A stretch of DNA of 64,000 nucleotides from Luteipulveratus flavus (GTDB lineage Bacteria; Actinomycetota; Actinomycetes; Actinomycetales; Dermatophilaceae). A program made the translations under genes and the position numbers. Shown here piece after piece: positions 35,734 through 42,427 of this stretch (the stretch's first letter is position 1; the number at the start of each line of letters is the position of its first letter). Under the pieces are notes generated by a model. That model made no database searches. It saw only the letters and a list, made by a program, of their open reading frames with translations, and was not told the origin of the DNA. The stretch lies in the NCBI RefSeq assembly GCF_029080175.1, contig NZ_JARFJC010000029.1. One strand, written 5' to 3'.

Positions 35734-36075
35734 ATGCCGATCGAGCCGCACCAGACCCGTGCCCGTGTCGTCCTGATCGTCGGCGTCCCCGGCGCCGGGA
35801 AGACCACCGTCGCGCGTGCGCTCGCCGGACGCTTCCCCCGCTCGGCGTGCATCGAGGGCGACCTGATCCAGCACGAGCTCACCGTCAACGGCTTGGTCCC
35901 GCCCGGCGGCGAGCCGATCAGCGCGCAGATGCGGGAGACGCTCGCCGACCGGGGGTGGTGGATCGACACCTCCGACCTCACGGTGGAGCAGACCGTCGAG
36001 GCGATCGTGCGCGACGGGCTGCGCTCGGGGCAGCTGGACGACGACTCCGCGGAGCGGTCGGCCAGGCGGGCCTGA
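35734..36075 (+). CDS. Shortened P-loop kinase-like protein (probable internal deletion)
   Basis: Protein of 113 residues with a clear Walker A (VGVPGAGKTTVARALA, residues about 16-31) and EGDLIQHELTVNGLVPPGG, which in full-length relatives (AAA-type kinases of about 170-180 residues) leads to a lid and substrate-binding region. Here that middle, about 60-80 residues, is missing and the sequence jumps directly to the family's end, RGWWIDTSDLTVEQTVEAIV. The Walker B strand and lid arginines are lost, so it is unlikely to be active. The reading frame is intact and begins four bases after the lhr stop. It is either a relic with an in-frame deletion or a repurposed nucleotide-binding protein. Confidence 0.7.
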   Translation: MPIEPHQTRARVVLIVGVPGAGKTTVARALAGRFPRSACIEGDLIQHELTVNGLVPPGGEPISAQMRETLADRGWWIDTSDLTVEQTVEAIVRDGLRSGQLDDDSAERSARRA

Positions 36076-36092
36076 GTGTCCGACCCCGGCCG

Positions 36093-36098
36093 TACGCT
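36093..36098 (+). promoter_or_regulatory. Candidate -10 box of the VOC gene
   Basis: TACGCT six bases before the ATG at 36105, without a Shine-Dalgarno; another likely leaderless start. Confidence 0.4.
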
Positions 36099-36104
36099 CG
36101 GCCC

Positions 36105-36458
36105 ATGGTCACCCATCACAGCATCGACTACATCGAGCTCGGCGCCCCGGACGTGGCCGCGGCGAAGGCGTTCTACGCCGCCGCGTTCGGCTGGGAGTTC
36201 ACCGACTACGGGCCCGACTACGCCGGGATCCGGCGTGCCGAGGGCGACGACGAGATGGGCGGGCTGAACGGCGAGCGGGCCGGCGGAGCGGGTGGCCCGC
36301 TCGTGCTGCTGCGCTCGGACGACCTCGCCGCCGCCGAGCAGGCGGTTCGCGACGCCGGCGGCACCATCAGCACCGCGCCGTACGCCTACCCCGGCGGGCA
36401 CCGCTTCATGTTCACCGACCTCGCCGGCAACGAGCTGGGCGTCTACCAGCCGGAGTGA
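36105..36458 (+). CDS. VOC family protein (glyoxalase-like)
   Basis: Protein of 117 residues with a single VOC unit pair: DYIELGAPDVAAAKAFYAAAFGWEF at the N-terminus (a beta strand and the AKAFY helix), GIRRAEGDDEMGGLN, LVLLRSDDLAAAEQAVRDAGG, and the closing HRFMFTDLAGNELGVYQ. This subgroup (CFP30-like) includes proteins of unknown ligand, often annotated as glyoxalase-like. Metal ligands are not assigned. It stands between the shortened kinase and the nei gene, which begins three bases after its stop. Confidence 0.85.
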   Translation: MVTHHSIDYIELGAPDVAAAKAFYAAAFGWEFTDYGPDYAGIRRAEGDDEMGGLNGERAGGAGGPLVLLRSDDLAAAEQAVRDAGGTISTAPYAYPGGHRFMFTDLAGNELGVYQPE

Positions 36459-36461
36459 TCG

Positions 36462-37298
36462 ATGCCCGAGGGTGATGCGGTGCTGCGGACCGCCCGGCGA
36501 CTGCACCGCGGTCTGGCCGGGCGGACGCTGGCGGTCGCCGAGCTGCGCTGGGACCTGCGCCGTCCGGCTGAGCTGACCGGCCGACGGACGCTCGAGGTGG
36601 TGAGTCGGGGCAAGCACCTGCTGCACCGCATCGAGGGCGGTCTCACGCTTCATACCCACCTGCGGATGGACGGGCGCTGGCAGGTCACCGAACGGTCCAG
36701 GGTCTCTTCCCGGATGGCACACGCGACCGACCTGCGGGCGCTGCTCGCGACCGACACGCACGCCGCGCTCGGCTGGCGGCTCGGCATGCTCGACCTGGTA
36801 CCGACCGGTGAGGAGCACTCGCTCGTCGGCCACCTCGGCCCCGACGTCCTGGGTGCGGACTGGGACGAGGCGGAGGCGCTGCGACGACTGCGGGCGGCGG
36901 GCGAGCAGCCGGTCGGGGCCGCGCTGCTCGACCAGCGCAACCTCGCCGGCCTCGGGACCATCTTCACCGCGGAGCCACTGTTCGTGCAGCGGGTGAACCC
37001 GTGGTCCCCCGTGTCGGACCTGGACGACGCGACCCTGGCCGGCATCGTGCGACGAGCCCGGCGGATGATCGCCGGGAGCGTGGAGACGTCCCGCCCCGCC
37101 CTGACCGGTGACCCACGGGAGCCGACCTCGGTGCACGGGCGCAGCGGTCGACCGTGCCGCCGGTGCGGCGCGCCGGTACGGGTGGCGATGATCGGGACCG
37201 CGCCACAGGACCGGACGATGTTCTACTGCCCGCGCTGCCAGGGCGGCCTGGCCCCCACGGACGACGGTCGGCGGCAGCGCCCGCTGGGCGCCCGCTGA
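36462..37298 (+). CDS. nei: Fpg/Nei-family DNA glycosylase (Nei2-like endonuclease VIII)
   Basis: Bifunctional base-excision enzyme of 278 residues that removes oxidised pyrimidines and cleaves the abasic site. The catalytic N-terminus after Met removal is PEGDAVLRTARRL, with Pro as Schiff-base nucleophile and the next Glu as acid. The helix-two-turn-helix holds GAALLDQRNLAGLGTIFTAEPLF near 155-177, and a C4 zinc finger (CRRCGAPV ... CPRCQ) lies at about 227-252. The order lhr ... nei on the same strand fits the known functional link of these two in actinobacteria. ATG 36462 is fixed by the MPEGD motif. It is convergent with clgR, 16 bases apart. Confidence 0.95.
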   Translation: MPEGDAVLRTARRLHRGLAGRTLAVAELRWDLRRPAELTGRRTLEVVSRGKHLLHRIEGGLTLHTHLRMDGRWQVTERSRVSSRMAHATDLRALLATDTHAALGWRLGMLDLVPTGEEHSLVGHLGPDVLGADWDEAEALRRLRAAGEQPVGAALLDQRNLAGLGTIFTAEPLFVQRVNPWSPVSDLDDATLAGIVRRARRMIAGSVETSRPALTGDPREPTSVHGRSGRPCRRCGAPVRVAMIGTAPQDRTMFYCPRCQGGLAPTDDGRRQRPLGAR

Positions 37299-37314
37299 CC
37301 TGCGAGCACGCGCC

Positions 37315-37620
37315 TCAGGCGGCCGGGGAGACGACCTCTCGGGCGACCTCGGGGGTGACCGGGAGGCGCACCGGCTGGGACAGGGCCTCGGCGACGGCAA
37401 CCTTCTCGGTCACCAGCATGAGCGTCTCGGACAGCTGGAGGCCCAGCGCCGCGCAGATCGCCGACAGCAGCTCGGACGAGGCCTCCTTCTCGCCGCGCTC
37501 AAGCTCGCTGAGATAACCGAGCGACACCTTCGCGGCCGCGGAGACGTCCCGCAGCGTACGGCCCTGGTTCTGGCGCTGGTGGCGGAGCACGTCGCCGAGC
37601 TCTCGACGGAGCAGGATCAT
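37315..37620 (-). CDS. clgR: ClgR-type XRE transcriptional activator
   Basis: Regulator of 101 residues with an XRE/Cro helix-turn-helix: VLRHQRQNQGRTLRDVSAAAKVSLGYLSELERGEKEAS covers residues about 11-48, with the turn near 30. ClgR activates clpP1P2, clpC and, in some actinobacteria, recA and other repair genes, and is itself removed by ClpP. Its gene position between the recA group and pgsA-cinA is that of mycobacterial and streptomycete clgR. The C-terminus ends VVSPAA: a terminal Ala-Ala like that of known ClgR/PopR proteins, where it acts as the Clp degradation tag. ATG 37620 has GGAGGG nine bases upstream. It is divergent from the SPFH gene. Confidence 0.93.
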   Translation of the reverse strand: MILLRRELGDVLRHQRQNQGRTLRDVSAAAKVSLGYLSELERGEKEASSELLSAICAALGLQLSETLMLVTEKVAVAEALSQPVRLPVTPEVAREVVSPAA

Positions 37621-37745
37621 GACGCCCTCCTCGCGGTGTCCTGTGCTGATCTCCTGCGACCACCGTACCTCCCGGCACCGACGCCGTTCCGTTCGATGGT
37701 CAGTGTCTGCGTCAACGCCATCGACACGACGAGATGTTCCCCAGT

Positions 37746-37761
37746 AAAGTGATATCACTTT
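37746..37761. promoter_or_regulatory. 16-base perfect palindrome before the SPFH gene
   Basis: AAAGTGATATCACTTT, fully symmetric, ends 25 bases before the SPFH start codon in an A+T-rich patch of the 166-base gap between clgR and the SPFH gene. It is a likely operator; the ribbon-helix-helix protein encoded downstream of the SPFH gene is the best candidate binder. Confidence 0.65.
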
Positions 37762-37786
37762 GATAGCGGACGAAACGGGGACGACC

Positions 37787-38773
37787 ATGAGCAACGAGCA
37801 GCACCCGGAGCGACCCGCCCGACCCACGGGCGCCAATGCTGTGAGCCACCACGACGACAGCGCTCCCGGACCGGACGAGCAGCCGCCCAGTGCACAACCG
37901 GTAGGACATCGGGGCATGCGGGTCGACGTCGCCGAGCGCCCGGCCTGGGCGATGAACGGCTTTCTCGCCCTCCTGGTCGCCCTGGCCCTCGCCGTCGCGG
38001 CGGTCGTCGCGTTCGGGGCGGGCGTCCCGGCCGCGGGCGTAGCGCTGGCGGTCGTGGCCTTCCTCGTCGCCACGCCGCTGGTGGTCATCCAGCCGGGCCA
38101 GACGCGGGTCGTGCAGTTCTTCGGCCGCTACGTCGGCACGGTGCGACGGACGGGGCTCACCTGGGTGATGCCCTTCACCACGCGCCGGAACGTCTCGGTG
38201 CGGGTCAACAACTTCGAGACCAACGCGCTGAAGGTCAACGACGCCGACGGCAACCCGGTCGAGATCGCCGCCATCATCGTGTGGCAGGTCGCGGACACGG
38301 CCAAGGCGACCTTCTCCGTCGAGCACTACACCGACTTCGTGCGCGTGCAGTCCGAGGCGGCGCTGCGCCACGTCGCGACCACCCATCCGTACGACAACCC
38401 CGACGGCCGGGGCACGTCGCTGCGCGGCTCCACCGACGTCGTCTCCGGCGAGCTCGCCCACGAGGTGGCCGACCGCGTCGTGATCGCCGGCGTCGAGATC
38501 CTCGAGGTCCGCATCAGCCACCTCGCGTACGCCCAGGAGATCGCCCAGGCGATGCTGCAGCGGCAGCAGGCCAGCGCGATCATCGCGGCGCGCGAGCGCA
38601 TCGTCGAGGGCGCCGTGTCGATGGTGGAGATGGCGATCAACCGGCTGGAGGGTCAGGACGTCGTGCACCTGGACGAGGAGCGGAAGGCGGCCATGGTCTC
38701 CAACCTGCTCGTCGTGCTGTGCGGCGACCAGCGAGCGACCCCGGTCGTCAACACCGGCAGCCTCTACACCTGA
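37787..38773 (+). CDS. SPFH/band 7 (prohibitin-like) membrane protein
   Basis: Membrane-anchored protein of 328 residues. A polar, Pro-rich N-terminal tail (about 1-45) precedes one or two hydrophobic helices (about 57-100). The SPFH domain follows: VIQPGQTRVVQFFGRYVGTV, GLTWVMPFTTR, NNFETNALKVNDADGNPVEI, then the region ISHLAYAQEIAQAMLQRQQASAIIAARE with the usual alpha-helical heptads. Such proteins form oligomeric membrane scaffolds. ATG 37787 is chosen over an in-frame TTG at 37760, which lies within the palindrome region. An RHH protein gene starts seven bases after its stop; the pair recurs in actinobacteria. Function of this pair is not known to me. Confidence 0.9.
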   Translation: MSNEQHPERPARPTGANAVSHHDDSAPGPDEQPPSAQPVGHRGMRVDVAERPAWAMNGFLALLVALALAVAAVVAFGAGVPAAGVALAVVAFLVATPLVVIQPGQTRVVQFFGRYVGTVRRTGLTWVMPFTTRRNVSVRVNNFETNALKVNDADGNPVEIAAIIVWQVADTAKATFSVEHYTDFVRVQSEAALRHVATTHPYDNPDGRGTSLRGSTDVVSGELAHEVADRVVIAGVEILEVRISHLAYAQEIAQAMLQRQQASAIIAARERIVEGAVSMVEMAINRLEGQDVVHLDEERKAAMVSNLLVVLCGDQRATPVVNTGSLYT

Positions 38774-38780
38774 CCCCGCC

Positions 38781-39008
38781 ATGACGCCTCCCCCGGACCC
38801 GGGCGGCGCCGAGCGCAAGGCGGTGCTGCTGCGGCTCGACCCCGCCGTCCACCGCGCGCTCGCGCGCTGGGCGGCCGACGACCTGCGCAGCGTCAACGCG
38901 CAGGTGGAGATGGCGTTGCGCGAGGCCCTGCAGCGGGCGGGCCGGCTGCCCGAGGACGCGGGCCCGCTCCCCCGCCGCGGCCGTCCGCCGGCCACCGAGT
39001 CCGACTGA
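38781..39008 (+). CDS. Ribbon-helix-helix (Arc/CopG-like) protein
   Basis: DNA-binding protein of 75 residues. The fold is the Arc/MetJ type: the beta strand KAVLLRLDPAVH (residues about 13-24) would lie in the major groove, followed by helices ALARWAADDLRSVNAQVEMALREALQRA (about 26-53). The C-terminal tail (PLPRRGRPPATESD) is basic and likely disordered. It starts seven bases after the SPFH gene stop and is surely co-transcribed. RHH dimers bind palindromes, and the 16-base palindrome before the SPFH gene is the obvious target, which would make this an autoregulated two-gene system (inference). Confidence 0.85.
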   Translation: MTPPPDPGGAERKAVLLRLDPAVHRALARWAADDLRSVNAQVEMALREALQRAGRLPEDAGPLPRRGRPPATESD

Positions 39009-39080
39009 CCTGCCCGCCTGGATCGTCCGGACCCCCCGGTCCGACCGGAGCCAGGCCCAGCGCCAGAGCCGAGCCGAACA

Positions 39081-39144
39081 GACGACTGAGTCACTCGAGT
39101 CGGACCTGCTTGCAAGCCGGTCAGATTCTAGTGACTCAGTCGTC
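39081..39144. repeat. 15-base perfect inverted repeat between convergent genes
   Basis: GACGACTGAGTCACT (39081-39095) and its exact complement AGTGACTCAGTCGTC (39130-39144) flank 34 bases that contain a small palindrome (CTTGCAAG). It lies between the RHH and OPT genes, which converge. It may be a two-way terminator, but the long loop and lower GC content than other terminators here also allow a miniature-element relic. No target-site duplication is seen. Confidence 0.7.
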
Positions 39145-39210
39145 TCGGGCGTGGGGGCGGGGCGGCCGCGCCTCGGGCAGGGGCGGGAGACCGCAGCCAC
39201 GCCCCGGGGG

Positions 39211-41199
39211 TCAGCCGGTGCGGTCAGCCGTGATCCGCTCCTCGTTGCGGACGGTCCCGCGGGTGGAGGAGTACAGCCACCCGATCGCGGCGACGAAGAC
39301 GATCATGCCGATGCCGTTGGCCCAGCTGGTGAAGCCCTCGCCCACGATCGCCAGGGGTGAGTCCTTGCCGGAGCCGGCGACGATGCCGGCGTACACGACC
39401 CCGAAGAGGCTGTCGCCGACGATCAGACCGGTCGCCATCAGGACGCCGAGCCGCTTGGCGTGCTCCGGGTCGTTGCGGCGGTCGGCCCACCGGTCGTACA
39501 GGTGGCCGAGGATGGCACCGATCGGGATGAGCAGCGAGAGCGCCATCGGCAGGTAGAGGCCCATGCCGACCGCGAGCGGCGGCAGGTTGAACCGGGACCT
39601 GCGCGTGAGCACCTCGTCGACGATGATCACCACGACACCGATGGCGGCGCCGAGCCCGAGGTAGCCCCACTCCAGGTCACCGCCGAAGACGCCCTTGGCG
39701 AGGGCGGAGATCAGCGACGCCTGGGGCGCGGCGAGGGCGTTGTCGCCGGCGCCGGGCGCGCCCTGGAACCCGAACGCGGAGTTGAGCAGGTTCAGCACGG
39801 GCGCGATGACGATCGAGCCGAACACCACGCCGACGACGAGGGCGGCCTGCTGCTTCCACGGCGTCGCGCCGACCAGCTGGCCGGTCTTGAGGTCCTGCAG
39901 GTTGTCGTTGGAGATCGTGGCGATGCTGAACACGACCGCCGTGACGAACAGCGTGTACGCCACCAGCGAGGTCACCTGGTGCGCGTCACCGTCGCGGCCG
40001 TGCACCACGACCATCAGCAGCGAGGCGACCAGGACCACGACGATGCCGACGCCGGAGATCGGGCTGTTCGACGAGCCGATGAGGCCGGCCATGTACCCGC
40101 ACACCGCGGCGATCACAGCGCCGATCAGGAGGACGAACACCAGGCTGACCAGGATCGTCAGCGCCGTGCTGCCCCCGATGGTGGTGCCGTTCAGGAAGGT
40201 CCACAGCAGCAGGCCGATGGGCAGCAGGGACAGCACGATCGTGCCCCCGACGATCGTGATCGGCAGGTCCCGCTCGGTGATGTCGACGGTGTCGCCCTGA
40301 CGCCGGGCGCGCGCCGATGCCGACGCCTCGCGGATGCCCCGGGCGATGGGGGCCAGGATCCGCAGCAGCGTCCAGATCGCGGCGACGGCGATCGTGCCGG
40401 CGCCGACGAACCGCACGTCGGAGGTGAAGGTCTTGTCCACGACGTCCGCGACGGCCGCGCCGCTGACGTCACCGGAGGTGAAGATCGGCACGAGCACGAG
40501 CCAGGCGATCGCGAGGCCGACGAGCATCGCGACGCCGACGGTGAGGCCGACCAGGTGGCCGACGCCGATGAGGGCCAGCGACAGGCTGGCGGAGAACGCG
40601 GTCCCACCGGAGCCGATCCGGACGGCCTTCGTCACCTCGGTGCTCGCGAGCTTGAGCGCGCCGAGGATGTTGAACGCCACGGCGACGAGCGCACCCTTGA
40701 GGATGATCTTGAGGCCACGGGCGTTCTGGTCGGCGTCGCCCTCGGTACCCGTCCCGACCTTCAGCACCTCGGCGGCGGCGACGCCCTCGGGGTAGGGCAG
40801 GTCGGAGCCGGTGACGAGCGCGCGCCGCAGCGGCACGGAGTACATGACGCCGAGCGTGCCGCCGATGGCGCACAGCGCGACGGTGGTCCAGTACGGGAAG
40901 TCCTGCCACCAGCCGATCATGATCAGGCCCGGGAGGACGAAGATGATCGCCGCGAGCGTGCCCGCCGCGGACGCGATCGTCTGGACGATGTTGTTCTCCT
41001 GGACGCTGGTCCCGCCGATGCGTCGCAGGATCGCCATGGAGATGACCGCCGCGGGGATGGCGGTGGCGAACGTCAGCCCGACCTTGAGACCGAGGTAGAC
41101 GTTCGCCGCGGTGAAGACCAGGGTGATGATCCCACCGAGGACGATGCCCCTGACGGTCAGCTCTCGCGTGGTGGTGGCAGTGGTCGTGCTGGTAGTCAT
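39211..41199 (-). CDS. OPT-family oligopeptide/metal-chelate transporter
   Basis: Integral membrane protein of 662 residues with about 15-16 hydrophobic helices. OPT motifs are present: an N-terminal TVRGIVLGGIITLVFTAANVYLGLKVGLTF segment (residues about 13-41, with the NxYLGLKVGLT signature), SVQENNIVQTIASAAGT, the LPYPEGVAAAEVL motif near 138, and GSSNSPISGVGI. Bacterial OPT proteins import small peptides or metal chelates, probably with protons; the substrate here is unknown. ATG 41199 has GGAAGG eight bases upstream. A TACCGT box and a 9-base-pair hairpin are in the leader. It lies 122 bases downstream of cinA on the same strand. Confidence 0.93.
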   Translation of the reverse strand: MTTSTTTATTTRELTVRGIVLGGIITLVFTAANVYLGLKVGLTFATAIPAAVISMAILRRIGGTSVQENNIVQTIASAAGTLAAIIFVLPGLIMIGWWQDFPYWTTVALCAIGGTLGVMYSVPLRRALVTGSDLPYPEGVAAAEVLKVGTGTEGDADQNARGLKIILKGALVAVAFNILGALKLASTEVTKAVRIGSGGTAFSASLSLALIGVGHLVGLTVGVAMLVGLAIAWLVLVPIFTSGDVSGAAVADVVDKTFTSDVRFVGAGTIAVAAIWTLLRILAPIARGIREASASARARRQGDTVDITERDLPITIVGGTIVLSLLPIGLLLWTFLNGTTIGGSTALTILVSLVFVLLIGAVIAAVCGYMAGLIGSSNSPISGVGIVVVLVASLLMVVVHGRDGDAHQVTSLVAYTLFVTAVVFSIATISNDNLQDLKTGQLVGATPWKQQAALVVGVVFGSIVIAPVLNLLNSAFGFQGAPGAGDNALAAPQASLISALAKGVFGGDLEWGYLGLGAAIGVVVIIVDEVLTRRSRFNLPPLAVGMGLYLPMALSLLIPIGAILGHLYDRWADRRNDPEHAKRLGVLMATGLIVGDSLFGVVYAGIVAGSGKDSPLAIVGEGFTSWANGIGMIVFVAAIGWLYSSTRGTVRNEERITADRTG

Positions 41200-41235
41200 A
41201 CGCCTTCCTTGGCGTTGCGGACGGGACACGCCGAC

Positions 41236-41272
41236 GGCGAGGTCAGGGACCTCGCCGGGCCGATCCACGGTA
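41236..41272 (-). promoter_or_regulatory. Promoter and 5'-leader hairpin of the OPT gene
   Basis: Minus strand: TACCGT (41272-41267), predicted start near 41260, then at 41256-41236 the hairpin GGCGAGGTC-CCT-GACCTCGCC, a perfect 9-base-pair stem directly at the RNA's 5' end, 37 bases before the start codon. It could stabilise the mRNA or control its use; no known riboswitch is recognised. Confidence 0.5.
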
Positions 41273-41321
41273 CATAGCCATGCTGTGGAAAACCCAGCCG
41301 GGCCCGACTGCGCCCGACTCC

Positions 41322-41789
41322 TCAGGATCGCAGGCGAGCACCCAGCAGGTCCAGGACGGCCCGCACCGTCGATGCGCGGATGTGCTCGCGGTCGCCGTCC
41401 AGCGTGAGAGCGGCGTGCTGGGCGCCGTCGTCGCTCGCGACGGCCACGAACACGGTCCCGACGGCGTACCCGTCCTGCGGGTCCGGGCCGGCGACGCCGG
41501 TCGTCGCCAACCCCCACGTCGCGCCGAGCAGGGAGCGCACGCCGACCGCCATCTGCAGCGCGACCTGCGCCTGCACGGCCCCGCCCGCGGCCAGCAGACC
41601 GGCGTCGACGCCGAGGACGTCCGCCTTCACGTCCGTGGCGTACGACACGACGCCGCCGCGGACGACCGCGCTCGCGCCGGGCACGCTCGTGAGCCGCGCG
41701 CAGACGAGGCCCCCGGTCAACGACTCCGCGCACGCCACGGTCTCGTGGCGATCGGTGAGCGTGCGGACGAGTGCCGCCGCGTCGCTCAC
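41322..41789 (-). CDS. cinA: CinA C-terminal domain protein (nicotinamide-nucleotide amidase)
   Basis: Protein of 155 residues consisting of the PncC/CinA C-terminal domain only; the N-terminal COG1058 domain of full CinA is absent, the usual state in many actinomycetes. The domain hydrolyses nicotinamide mononucleotide to nicotinate mononucleotide and ammonia in NAD recycling. Motifs: VACAESLTGGLVCARLTSVPGAS near 18-40 with the catalytic Ser and Lys region, GGVVSYATDVK near 45-55, and TTGVAGPDPQDGYAVG near 95-110. The GTG at 41789 overlaps the pgsA stop (GTGA), so rimO-pgsA-cinA is one operon. Confidence 0.95.
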   Translation of the reverse strand: MSDAAALVRTLTDRHETVACAESLTGGLVCARLTSVPGASAVVRGGVVSYATDVKADVLGVDAGLLAAGGAVQAQVALQMAVGVRSLLGATWGLATTGVAGPDPQDGYAVGTVFVAVASDDGAQHAALTLDGDREHIRASTVRAVLDLLGARLRS

Positions 41790-42427
41790 CGGTGGGACCG
41801 TCGCCGTGCCCGTCGGGCTGCCGTGCGCTCGCTGTTGCGGCGCAGCTGCACCGCCCGGAAGACGTAGTCGACGCCGGTCACCACGGTGACCACCAGCGCG
41901 GCGACCATCAGGACCCAGGCGATGCCGTGCAGCACGCCCTCCAGCGGCAGCACGAACAGACCGATCGCGAACGCCTGCAGGGCCGTCTTGAGCTTGCCGC
42001 CGCGGCTGGCCGGCATGACCCCGTGCCGGATGACCGCGAACCGCAGCAGGGTGACGCCGATCTCGCGCACCAGGATGACGACGGTGATCCACCAGGGCAC
42101 CTCGTCGATGAGGGACAGCCCGATGAGGGCCATCCCCATCAGCGCCTTGTCGGCGATGGGGTCGACGACCTTGCCGAAGTCGGTCACGAGCCCGCGGGCG
42201 CGGGCGAGGTCGCCGTCGATGCGGTCGGTGAGCGACGCGACGGCGAACACCGCGAAGGCCGCGATCCGCATGCCGTCGGACTCGCCGCCGTCGGCGAGCA
42301 GCAGCCAGCCGAACACCGGGACCAGGGCGATCCGCAGCATCGTCAGGTAGTTGGCGACGTTCCAGTTGCTGACGCCGTCGCTCGGGTGGGCGGCCGGGTC
42401 GGGGGTCGCCGCCGGGGGATGCATCAT
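41786..42427 (-). CDS. pgsA: CDP-diacylglycerol-glycerol-3-phosphate phosphatidyltransferase
   Basis: Membrane enzyme of 213 residues that makes phosphatidylglycerophosphate, the precursor of phosphatidylglycerol and cardiolipin. The CDP-alcohol phosphatidyltransferase signature is complete: D-R-I-DG-D-L-AR followed by G and two Asp (LTDRIDGDLARARG, then KVVDPIADK, residues about 66-94). About five hydrophobic helices are predicted. The start is the first of two ATG codons (42427), overlapping the rimO stop. The short, basic C-terminus is typical. The order rimO-pgsA-cinA matches other actinobacteria. Confidence 0.95.
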   Translation of the reverse strand: MMHPPAATPDPAAHPSDGVSNWNVANYLTMLRIALVPVFGWLLLADGGESDGMRIAAFAVFAVASLTDRIDGDLARARGLVTDFGKVVDPIADKALMGMALIGLSLIDEVPWWITVVILVREIGVTLLRFAVIRHGVMPASRGGKLKTALQAFAIGLFVLPLEGVLHGIAWVLMVAALVVTVVTGVDYVFRAVQLRRNSERTAARRARRRSHR

